Positions 1 through 9,162 of a stretch of 64,000 nt of DNA are shown one piece after another. Under the pieces are notes generated by a model. The model worked only from the letters and a program-made list of their open reading frames with translations, did not search any database and was not told the DNA's origin. A program made the position numbers and the translations under genes. This DNA comes from Petrolisthes cinctipes (Eukaryota; Arthropoda; Malacostraca; Decapoda; Porcellanidae). Location of the stretch: contig JAWQEG010001220.1 of NCBI GenBank assembly GCA_033782935.1, positions 2,480,001 through 2,544,000 on the forward strand. The letters run 5' to 3'. The stretch's first letter is position 1. Each line of letters starts with the position of its first letter.

Positions 1-123
1 CATGCTAAAAATCGATCTTTTAGGTGCCAAAAAGTCGATATCTCAAATTCAGTCTCAAAACACCCGAAAATTCGATATTTAGGGGTCCCAGAAGCGATCT
101 GTACATTCCTACTCCGTGTTAGA

Positions 124-138
124 GTATTTTCAAAATAC
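124..138. other. Reference 15-bp dyad at a monomer end
   Basis: The bases gtattttcaaaatac form two perfect 7-bp arms around a central c. A similar element sits near the end of most monomers, about 11-20 bp before the next monomer start. In L2 ends the outer pair is changed on both sides, giving atattttcaaaatat (for example 1377-1391), so the pairing is kept. In L1 ends with caaaattcaggccc the arms are shortened to 5 bp. Confidence 0.8.
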
Positions 139-571
139 ATGCTCAAAACATACTGAAAATCGATCTTTTAGGTGCACAAAAGTCGATATGTGCATGCATC
201 TTCAGTACCCGTTTATATCTCAAATTCTGGCTCAAAACACCCGAAAATTCAATATTTTGGGGTCCCTGAAGCAATCTGTACATGCCTACTCAGTGTTAGA
301 GTATTTTCAAAATACAGGCCAAAAACATGCTGAAAATCGATATTTTAGGTGCCAAAAAATCGATATCTCAAATTCAGTCCCAAAACACCCGAAAATTCGA
401 TATTTAGAGGTCCCAGAAGGTATCTGTACATGCCTACTCCGTGTTAGAGTATTTTCAAAATACAGGCCAAAAACATACTGAAAATCGATCTTTTAGGTGC
501 CCAAAAGTCGATATGTGCATGCATCTTCTGTACCCGTTTATATCTCAAATTCTGGCCCTAAACACCCGAAA

Positions 572-588
572 ATTCGATATTTTGGGGT
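572..588 (+). other. Degenerate CENP-B-box-like match (7 of 9 core bases)
   Basis: Set against the mammalian CENP-B core NTTCGNNNNANNCGGGN, the bases attcgatattttggggt keep TTCG and three of the four CGGG bases. They have T for the central A and G for the first C. S monomers and CpG-rich L1 monomers have it. L2 monomers have ttcaat and fall to 6 of 9. It may be chance. Confidence 0.25.
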
Positions 589-650
589 CCCAGAAGCGAT
601 CTGTACATGCCTACTCCGTGTTAGAGTATTTTCAAAATTCAGGCCCAAAA

Positions 651-724
651 CATGCTGAAAATCGATATTTTTGGTGCCCAAAGTCAACTCAGTGTTAGAG
701 TATTTTCAAAATACAGGCCCAAAA
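651..724 (+). repeat. Truncated L2 monomer, 74 bp
   Basis: The monomer starts normally (catgctgaaaatcgatattt, ggtgcccaaagtcaa) and then jumps to ctcagtgttagag. About 103 bp are missing compared with a full L monomer. It is followed by a second, complete L2 at 725. I see little or no microhomology at the joint. It is the only monomer of this size noticed in the window. Confidence 0.9.
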
Positions 725-895
725 CATGCTGAAAATCGATATTTTAGATGCCCAAAGTCAATATGTGCATGTATCTTCTGTACCCGTTTATATCTCAAAT
801 TCAGGCTCAAAACACCCGAAAATTCACTATTTTGGGGTCCCAGAAGCAATCTGTACATGCCTACACAGTGCTAGAATATTTTCAAAATATAGGCT

Positions 896-934
896 AAAAA
901 CATGCTAAAAATCGACATTTTAGGTGCCAAAAAA
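896..934. other. Reference A/T tracts at 11-bp spacing at the L2-S joint
   Basis: Tracts start at 896 (AAAAA), 907 (AAAAA), 918 (TTTT) and 929 (AAAAAA), that is every 11 bp. The arrangement is present at each L2-S joint that has the aaaatcgacatttt form of S. Tracts repeated at close to the helical period can give intrinsic curvature. Bending itself is inferred. Confidence 0.65.
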
Positions 935-1048
935 TCGATATCTCAAATTCAGTCCCAAAACACCCGAAAATTCGATATTTAAAGGTCCCAGAAGCGATCT
1001 GTACATGCCTACTCCGTGTTAGAGTATTTTCAAAATACATGCTCAAAA
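901..1048 (+). repeat. Reference S monomer (148 bp)
   Basis: The short monomer runs from catgctaaaaatcgac to just before the next catact. Its centre reads tcgatatctcaaattcag, where L monomers carry 29 further bases between tcgatat and atctc. It is preceded almost everywhere by an L2 monomer ending ggctaaaaa and followed by L1. Two frequent forms differ at the start (aaatcgacatttt or aaatcgatctttt) and near the end (gaggtcccagaaggtatc or ggggtcccagaagcgatc). Confidence 0.96.
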
Positions 1049-1225
1049 CATACTGAAAATCGATCTTTTAGGTGCACAAAAGTCGATATGTGCATGCATC
1101 TTCAGTACCCGTTTATATCTCAAATTCAGGCTCAAAACACCCGAAAATTCAATATTTTGGGGTCCCAGAAGCAATCTGTACATGCCTACTCAGTGTTAGA
1201 GTATTTTCAAAATACAGGCCCAAAA
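1049..1225 (+). repeat. Reference L1 monomer (177 bp)
   Basis: The first long monomer starts catactgaaaatcgatc and carries gtgcacaaaagtcgatatg or gtgcccaaaagtcgatatg, then gcatgcatctt, then ctgtaccc or cagtaccc. It ends with tattttcaaaatacaggccc or tattttcaaaattcaggccc. Its 177-bp length is a multiple of three. Two sequence versions exist: an ancestral-looking one rich in CpG (for example 474-650) and one with ttcaatatttt and gcaatctg in its second half, as here. The second version looks like an exchange with L2. Confidence 0.95.
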
Positions 1226-1401
1226 CATGCTGAAAATCGATATTTTTGGTGCCCAAAGTCAATATGTGCATGTATCTTCTGTACCCGTTTATATCTCAAA
1301 TTCAGGCTCAAAACACCCGAAAATTCAATATTTTGGGGTCCCAGAAGCAATCTGTACATGCCTACACAGTGCTAGAATATTTTCAAAATATAGGCTAAAA
1401 A
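1226..1401 (+). repeat. Reference L2 monomer (176 bp)
   Basis: The second long monomer starts catgctgaaaatcgatattt, has aaagtcaatatgtgcatgtatc, and ends agtgctagaatattttcaaaatataggctaaaaa. The in-frame tag in agtgctag closes most open frames of each trimer. Two versions occur, differing by tttttggtgccc against ttttagatgccc (and ttttagatgacc in a subfamily). Confidence 0.96.
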
Positions 1402-2216
1402 CATGCTAAAAATCGACATTTTAGGTGCCAAAAAATCGATATCTCAAATTCAGTCCCAAAACACCCGAATATTCGATATTTAGAGGTCCCAGAAGGTATC
1501 TGTACATGCCTACTCCGTGTTAGAGTATTTTCAAATTACAGGCCAAAAACATACTGAAAATCGATCTTTTAGGTGCCCAAAAGTCGATATGTGCATGCAT
1601 CTTCTGTACCCGTTTATATCTCAAATTCTGGCCCTAAACACCCGAAAATTCGATATTTTGGGGTCCCAGAAGCGATCTGTACATGCCTACTCCGTGTTAG
1701 AGTATTTTCAAAATTCAGGCCCAAAACATGCTGAAAATCGATATTTTTGGTGCCCAAAGTCAATATGTGCATGTATCTTCTGTACCCGTTTATATCTCAA
1801 ATTCAGGCTCAAAACACCCAAAAATTCAATATTTTGGGGTCCCAGAAGCAATCTGTACAGTGCTAGAATATTTTCAAAATATAGGCTAAAAACATGCTAA
1901 AAATCGATCTTTTAGGTGCCAAAAAGTCGATATCTCAAATTCAGTCCCAAAACACCCGAAAATTCAATATTTTGGGGTCCCAGAAGCAATCTGTACATGC
2001 CTACTCAGTGTTAGAGTATTTTCAAAATACAGGCCCAAAACATGCTGAAAATCGATATTTTAGATGCAAAAAGTCAATATGTGCATGTATCCTTTGTACC
2101 CGTTTATATCTCAAATTCAGGCTCAAAACACCCGAAAATTCAATATTTTGGGGTCCCAGAAGCAATCTGTACATGCCTACACAGCGCTAGAATATTTTCA
2201 AAATATAGGCTAAAAA

Positions 2217-3709
2217 CATGCTAAAAATCGACATTTTAGGTGCCAAAAAATCGATATCTCAAATTCAGTCCCAAAACAGCCGAAAATTAGATATTTAGAG
2301 GTCCCAGAAGGTATCTGTACATGCCTACTCCGTGTTAGAGTATTTTCAAAATATAGGCCAAAAACATACTGAAAATCGATCTTTTAGGTGCCCAAAAGTC
2401 GATATGTGCATGCATCTTCTGTACCCGTTTATATCTCAAATTCTGGCTTTAAACACCCAAAAATTCGATATTTTGGGGTCCCTGAAGCGATCTGTACATG
2501 CCTACTCCGTGTTAGAGTATTTTCAAAATTCAGGGCCAAAACATGCTGAAAATCGATATTTTTGGTGCCCGAAGTCAATATGTGCATGTATCTTCTGTAC
2601 CCGTTTATATCTCAAATTCAGGCTCAAAACACCTGAAAATTCAATATTTTGGGGTTCCAGAAGCAATCTGTACAGTGCTAGAATATTTTCAAAATATAGG
2701 CTAAAAACATGCTAAAAATCGATCTTTTACGTGCCAAAAAGTCGATATCTCAAATTCAGTCCCAAAACACCCGAAAATTCGATATTTATTGGTCCCAGAA
2801 GCGATCTGTACATGCCTACTCCGTGTTAGAGTATTTTCAAAATACATGCTCAAAACATACTGAAAATCGATCTTTTAGGTGCACAGAAGTCGATATGTGC
2901 ATGCATCTTCAGTTCCCGTTTATATCTCAAATTCAGGCTCAAAACACCCGAAAATTCAATATTTTGGGATCCCAGAAGCAATCTGTACATGCCTACTCAG
3001 TGTTAGAGTATTTTCAAAATACAGGCCCAAAAAATGCTGAAAATCGATATTTTAGAAGCCCAAAGTCCATATGTGCATGTATCTTCTGTACCCGTTTATA
3101 TCTCAAATTCAAGCTCAAAACACCCGAAAATTCAATATTTTGGGGTCCCAGAAGCAATCTGTACATGCCTACAGAGTGCTAGAATATTTTCAAAATATAG
3201 GCTAAAAACATGCTAAAAATCGACATTTTAGGTGCCAAAAAGTCGATATCTCAAATTCAGTCCCAAAACACCCGAAAATTCGATATATAGATGTTCCAGA
3301 AGCGATCTGTACATGCCTACTCCGTGTTAGAGTATTTTCAAAATACATGCTCAAAACATACTGAAAATCGATCTTTTAGGTGCCCAAAAGTCGATATGTG
3401 CATGCATCTTCTGTACCCGTTTATATCTCAAATTCTGGCCCTAAACACCCGAAAATTCGATATTTTGGGGTCCCAGAAGCGATCTGTACATGCCTACTCC
3501 GTGTTAGAGCATTTTCAAAATTCAGGCCCAAAACATGCTGAAAATCGATATTTTAGAAGCCCAAAGTCAATATGTGCATGTATCTTCTGTACCCGTTTAT
3601 ATCTCAAATTCAAGCTCAAAACACCCGAAAATTCAATATTTTGGGGTCCCAGAAGCAATCTGTACATGCCTACACAGTGCTAGAATATTTTCAAAATATA
3701 GGCTAAAAA
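2217..3709 (+). repeat. 1493-bp tandem duplication, copy 1
   Basis: Three trimers (9 monomers; steps 491, 501, 501 bp) that recur in the following 1493 bp. Private variants shared by both copies include aaaattagatatttag, cccgaagtc, cttttacgtgcc, tttattggtcc, gcacagaagtc, agttcccg, tagaagcccaaagtcc, ctacagagtg and atatagatgttccag. Scattered single-base differences separate the copies (for example ggctttaaac here against ggccttaaac in copy 2), so it looks older than the 4627-bp duplication to the right. Confidence 0.9.
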
Positions 3710-5202
3710 CATGCTAAAAATCGACATTTTAGGTGCCAAAAAATCGATATCTCAAATTCAGTCTCAAAACATCCGAAAATTAGATATTTAGAGGTCCCAG
3801 AAGGTATCTGTACATGCCTACTCCGTGTTAGAGTATTTTCAAAATATAGGCCAAAAACATACTGAAAATCGATCTTTTAGGTGCCCAAAAGTCGATATGT
3901 GCATGCATCTTCTGTACCCGTTTATATCTCAAATTCTGGCCTTAAACACCCAAAAATTCGATATTTTGGGGTCCCTGAAGCGATCTGTACATGCCTACTC
4001 CGTGTTAGAGTATTTTCAAAATTCAGGGCCAAAACATGCTGAAAATCGATATTTTTGGTGCCCGAAGTCAATATGTGCATGTATCTTCTGTACCCGTTTA
4101 TATCTCAAATTCAGGCTCAAAACACCTAAAAATTCAATATTTTGGGGTTCCAGAAGCAATCTGTACAGTGCTAGAATATTTTCAAAAAATAAGCTAAAAA
4201 CATGCTAAAAATCGATCTTTTACGTGCCAAAAAGTCGATATCTCAAATTCAGTCCCAAAACACCCGAAAATTCGATATTTATTGGTCCCAGAAGCGATCC
4301 GTACATGCCTACTCCGTGTTAGAGTATTTTCAAAATACATGCTCAAAACATACTGAAAATCGATCTTTTAGGTGCACAGAAGTCGATATGTGCATGCATC
4401 TTCAGTTCCCGTTTATATCTCAAATTCAGGCTCAAAACACCCGAAAATTCAATATTTTGGGGTCCCAGAAGCAATCTGTACATGCCTACTCAGTGTTAGA
4501 GTATTTTCAAAATACAGGCCCAAAAAATGCTGAAAATCGATATTTTAGAAGCCCAAAGTCCATATGTGCATGTATCTTCTGTACCCGTTTATATCTCAAA
4601 TTCAAGCTCAAAACACCCGAAAATTCAATATTTTGGGGTCCCAGAAGCAATCTGTACATGCCTACAGAGTGCTAGAATATTTTCAAAATATAGGCTAAAA
4701 ACATGCTAAAAATCGACATTTTAGGTGCCAAAAAGTCGATATCTCAAATTCAGTCCCAAAACACCCGAAAATTCAATATATAGATGTTCCAGAAGCGATC
4801 TGTACATGCCTACTCCGTGTTAGAGTATTTTCAAAATACATGCTCAAAACATACTGAAAATCGATCTTTTAGGTGCCCAAAAGTCGATATGTGCATGCAT
4901 CTTCTGTACCCGTTTATATCTCAAATTCTGGCCCTAAACACCCGAAAATTCGATATTTTGGGGTCCCAGAAGCGATCTGTACATGCCTACTCCGTGTTAG
5001 AGCATTTTCAAAATTCAGGCCCAAAACATGCTGAAAATCGATATTTTAGAAGCCCAAAGTCAATATCTGCATGTATCTTCTGTACCCGTTTATATCTCAA
5101 ATTCAGGCTCAAAACACCCGAAAATTCAATATTTTGGGGTCCCAGAAGCAATCTGTACATGCCTACACAGTGCTAGAATATTTTCAAAATATAGGCTAAA
5201 AA
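3710..5202 (+). repeat. 1493-bp tandem duplication, copy 2
   Basis: Second copy of the block at 2217-3709 with the same private variants. Differences from copy 1 include gtctcaaaacatccg near 3765, a caaaaaataagct end on the short L2 near 4185, and gatccgtac near 4297. The outer right monomer reverts to ordinary variants after about 5200. Confidence 0.9.
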
Positions 5203-6084
5203 CATGCTAAAAATCGACATTTTAGGTGCCAAAAAATTGATATATCAAATTCAGTCCCAAAACACCCGAAAATTCGATATTTAGAGGTCCCAGAAGGTAT
5301 CTGTACATGCCTACTCTGTGTTAGAGTATTTTCAAAATACAGGCCAAAAACATACTGAAAATTGATCTTTTAGGTGCCCAAAAGTCGATATGTGCATGCA
5401 TCTTCTGTACCCGTTTATATCTCAAATTCTGGCCCTAAACACCCGAAAATTCGATATTTTGGGGTCCCAGAAGCGATCTGTACATTCCTACTCCGTGTTA
5501 GAGTATTTTCAAAATTCAGGCCCAAAACATGCTGAAAATCGATAATTTTGGTGCCCAAAGTCAATATGTGCATGTATCTTCTGTACCCGTTTATATCTCA
5601 AATTCAGGCACAAAACACCCGAAAATTCAATATTTTGGGGTCCCAGAAGCAATCTGTACATGCCTACTCAGTGCTAGAATATTTTCAAAATATAGGCTAA
5701 AAATATGCTAAAAAATAAATCTTTTAGGTGCCAAAAAGTCGATATCTCAAATTCAGTCCCAAAACACCCGAAAATTCGATATATAGGGGTTCCAGAAGCG
5801 ATCTGTACATGCCTACTCCGTGTTAGAGTATTTTCAAAATACATGCTCAAAACATACTGAAAATCGATCTTTTAGGTGCCCAAAAGTCGATATGTGCATG
5901 CATCTTCTGTACCCGTTTATATCTCAAATTCTGGCCCTAAACACCCGAAAATTCGATATTTTGGGGTCCCAGAAGCGATCTGTACATGCCTACTCCGTGT
6001 TAGAGTATTTTCAAAATTCAGGCCCAAAACATGCTGAAAATCGATATTTTTGGTGCCCAAAGTCAATATGTGCATGTATCTTCT
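5203..6084 (+). repeat. Ordinary trimers with a decayed S monomer
   Basis: Order S 5203, L1 5351, L2 5528, S 5704, L1 5853, L2 6030. The S monomer at 5704-5852 is unusual: its start reads tatgctaaaaaataaatc instead of catgctaaaaatcgatc, and it is one base longer than normal (149 bp). The L1 at 5351 has attgatc for atcgatc. These are private point changes with no sign of an insertion. Confidence 0.85.
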
Positions 6085-7707
6085 GTACCCGTTTATATCT
6101 CAAATTCAGGCTCAAAACACCCGAAAATTCAATATTTTGGGGTCCCAGAAGCAATCTGTACATGCCTACTCAGTGCTAGAATATTTTCAAAATATAGGCT
6201 AAAAACATGCTAAAAATCGATCTTTTAGGTGCCAAAAAGTCGATATCTCAAATTCAGTCCCAAAACACCCGAAAATTCGATATTTAGGGGTCCCAGAAGC
6301 GATCTGTACATGCCTACTCCGTGTTAGAGTATTTTCAAAATACATGCTCAAAACATACTGAAAATCGATCTTTTAGGTGCACAAAAGTCGATATGTGCAT
6401 GCATCTTCAGTACCCGTTTATATCTCAAATTCAGGCTCAAAACACCCGAAAATTCAATATTTTGGGGTCCCAGAAGCAATCTGTACATGCCTACTCAGTG
6501 TTAGAGTATTTTCAAAATACAGGCCCAAAACATGCTGAAAATCGATATTTTAGATGCCCAAAGTCAATATGTGCATGTATCTTCTGTACCCGTTTATATC
6601 TCAAATTCATGCTCAAAACACCCGAAAATTCAATATTTTTGGGTCCCAGAAGCAATCTGTACATGCCTACACAGTGCTAGAATATTTTCAAAATATAGGC
6701 TAAAAACATGCTAAAAATCGATCTTTTAGGTGCCAAAAGTCGATATCTCAAATTCAGTCCCAAAACACCCGAAAATTCGATATTTAGGGGTCCCAGAAGT
6801 GATCTGTACATGCCTACTCCGTGTTAGAGTATTTTAAAAATACATGCTCAAAACATACTGAAAATCGATCTTTTAGGTGCACAAAAGTCGATATGTGCAT
6901 GAATCTTCAGTACCCGTTTATATCTCAAATTCAGGCTCAAAACACCCGAAAATTCAATATTTTTGGGTCCCAGAAGCAATCTGTACATGCCTACTCAGTG
7001 TTAGAGTATTTTCAAAATACAGGCCCAAAACATGCTGAAAATCGATATTTTAGATGCCCAAAGTCATTATGTGCATGTATCTTCTGTACCCGTTTATATC
7101 TCAAATTCAGGCTCAAAACACCCGAAAATTCAATACTTTGGGGTCCCAGAAGCAATCTGTACATGCCTACACAGTGCTAGAATATTTTCAAAATATAGGC
7201 TAAAAACATGCTAGAAATCGACATTTTAGGTGCCAAAAAATCGATATCTCAAATTCAGTCCCAAAACACCCGAAAATTCGATATTTAGAGGTCCCAGAAG
7301 GTATCTGTACATGCCTACTCCGTGTTAGAGTATTTTCAGAATACAGGCCAAAAACATACTGAAAATCGATTTTTTAGGTGCCCAAAAGTCGATATGTGCA
7401 TGCATCTTCTGTACCCGTTTATATCTCAAATTCTGGTCATAAACACCCGAAAATTCGCTATTTTGGGGTCCCAGAAGCGATCTGTACATGCCTACTCCGT
7501 GTTAGAGTATTTTCAAAATACAGGCCCAAAACATGCTGAAAATCGATATTTTTGGTGCCCAAAGTCAATATGTGCATGTATCTTCTGTACCCGTTTATAT
7601 CTCAAATTCAGGCTCAAAACACCCGAAAATTCAATATTTTGGGGTCCCAGAAGCAATCTGTACATGCCTACACAGTGCTAGAATATTTTCAAAATATAGG
7701 CTAAAAA

Positions 7708-8198
7708 CATGCTAAAAATCGACATTTTAGGTGCCAAAAAATCGATATCTCAAATTCAGTCCCAAAACACCCGAAAATTCGATATTTAGAGGGCCCAGAA
7801 GGTATCTGTACATGCCTACTCCGTGTTAGAGTATTTTCAAAATACAGGCCAAAAACATACTGAAAATCAATCTTTTAGGTGCCCAAAAGTCGATATGTGC
7901 ATGCATCTTCAGTACCCTTTTATATTTCAAATTCAGGCTCAAAACACCCGAAAATACGATATTTTGGGGTCCCAGAAGCGATCTGTACATGCCTACTCCG
8001 TGTTAGAGTATTTTCAAAATTCAGGCCCAAAACATGCTGAAAATCGATATTTTTGGTGCCCAAAGTCAATATGTGCATGTATCTTCTGTACCCGTTTATA
8101 TCTCAAATTCAGGCTCAAAACACCCGAAAATTCAATATTTTGGGGTCCCAGAAGCAATCTGTACAGTGCTAGAATATTTTCAAAATATAGGCTAAAAA
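7708..8198 (+). repeat. Reference short trimeric HOR unit, 491 bp
   Basis: This is the same S-L1-L2 order, but the L2 monomer (8033-8198) is 166 bp. The usual ctgtacatgcctacacagtg is reduced to ctgtacagtg, a 10-bp loss. Many trimers in the window carry this version, interspersed with 501-bp units, for example at 8199, 18112-18602, 23575, 36486, 50568 and 53870. Confidence 0.95.
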
Positions 8199-8837
8199 CA
8201 TGCTAAAAATCGATCTTTTAGGTGCCAAAAAGTCGATATCTTAAATTCAGTCCCAAAACCCCCGAAAATTCGATATTTAGGGGTCCCAGAAGCGATCTGT
8301 ACATGCCTACTCCGTGTTAGAATATTTTCAAAATACATGCTCAAAACATACTGAAAATCGATCTTTTAGGTGCACAAAAGTCGATATGTGTATGCATCTT
8401 CAGTACCCGTTTATATCTCAAATTCAGGCTCAAAACACCCGAAAATTCAATATTTTGGGGTCCCAGAAGCAATCTGTACATGCCTACTCAGTGTTAGAGT
8501 ATTTTCAAAATACAGGCCCAAAACATGCTGAAAATCGATATTTTAGATGCCCAAAGTCAATATGTGCATGTATCTTTTGTACCCGTTTATATCTCAAATT
8601 TAGGCTCAAAACACCCGAAAATTCAATATTTTTGGGTCCCAGAAGCAATCTGTACAGTGCTAAAATATTTTCAAAATATAGGCTAAAAACATGCTAAAAA
8701 TCGATCTTTTAGGTGCCAAAAAGTCGATATCTCAATTTCAGTCCCAAAACACCCGAAAATTCGATATGTAGGGGTCCCAGAAGCGATCTGTACATGCCTA
8801 CTCCGTGTTAGAGTATTTTCAAAATACATGCTCAAAA

Positions 8838-9162
8838 CATACTGAGAATCGATCTTTTAGGTGCACAAAAGTCGATATGTGCATGCATCCTCAGTACACG
8901 TTTATATCTCAAATTCAGGCTCAAAACACCCGAAAATTCAATATTTTGGGGTCCCAGAAGCAATCTGTACATGCCTACACAGTACTAGAATATTTTCAAA
9001 ATATTGGCTAAAAACATGCTAAAAATCGACATTTTAGGTGCCAAAAAATCGATATCTCAAATTCAGTCCCAAAACACCCGAAAATTCGATATTTAGAGGT
9101 CCCAGATGGTATCTGTACATGCCTACTCCGTGTTAGAATATTTTCAAAATACAGGCCAAAAA
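8838..9162 (+). repeat. Reference dimeric unit, 325 bp (L1/L2 hybrid + S)
   Basis: An L1 start (catactgagaatcgatc) is joined to an L2-like end (acacagtactagaatatttt), and the next monomer is S at 9015. One whole L monomer is therefore missing compared with the trimer. This is the expected product of unequal exchange between an L1 and an L2. The same 325-bp step occurs near 10.66, 13.47, 22.41, 24.21, 26.70, 39.49, 41.31 and 43.62 kb, and in the 63.33-63.65 kb unit. Confidence 0.9.

Larger units (their letters stand above)
901..1401 (+). repeat. Reference trimeric HOR unit, 501 bp (S-L1-L2)
   Basis: This is the standard unit, 148 + 177 + 176 bp. L1 start points repeat at 501-bp spacing for much of the window, for example 1049, 1550; 5853, 6354; 7355, 7856; 20244, 20745, 21246; 55019, 55520, 56021, 56522, 57023. 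Monomers within a trimer are clearly more different from each other than the same monomer is between trimers, which is the definition of a higher-order repeat. Confidence 0.95.
1..2216 (+). repeat. Irregular left section of the array
   Basis: Monomer order read from the sequence: S 1-148, L1 149-325, S 326-473, L1 474-650, truncated L2 651-724, L2 725-900, S 901-1048, L1 1049-1225, L2 1226-1401, S 1402-1549, L1 1550-1726, short L2 1727-1892, S 1893-2040, L2 2041-2216. L1 is skipped before 2041. The S monomer at 1893 carries an L2-type second half (ttcaatattttgggg), so it is a hybrid. Confidence 0.9.

Noticed and set aside
180..205. gtgcatgcatc palindrome in L monomers as a regulatory RY-like element
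   Set aside because: catgcat-like motifs are known in plant promoters, but here the motif sits in every L1 as part of the monomer with no gene nearby, so a promoter role is not supported.
1016..1375. Recurrent open frames of about 119-127 codons in almost every trimer, looking like a family of cysteine-rich small proteins
   Set aside because: They result from the repeat itself: 177 and 501 are multiples of three, so one frame stays open until the tag in agtgctag. Most start at GTG inside ctccgtgttag, which is not a normal eukaryotic start. The sequence varies by hybrid and indel without regard to frame, and overlapping frames are equally open.
2709..3182. Longest open frame, 157 codons
   Set aside because: It arises because a short L2 and an S without stop are joined in one frame. 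Its translation is the same repeated peptide as elsewhere with no domain, and its tandem copy at 4202-4675 comes from the 1493-bp duplication.
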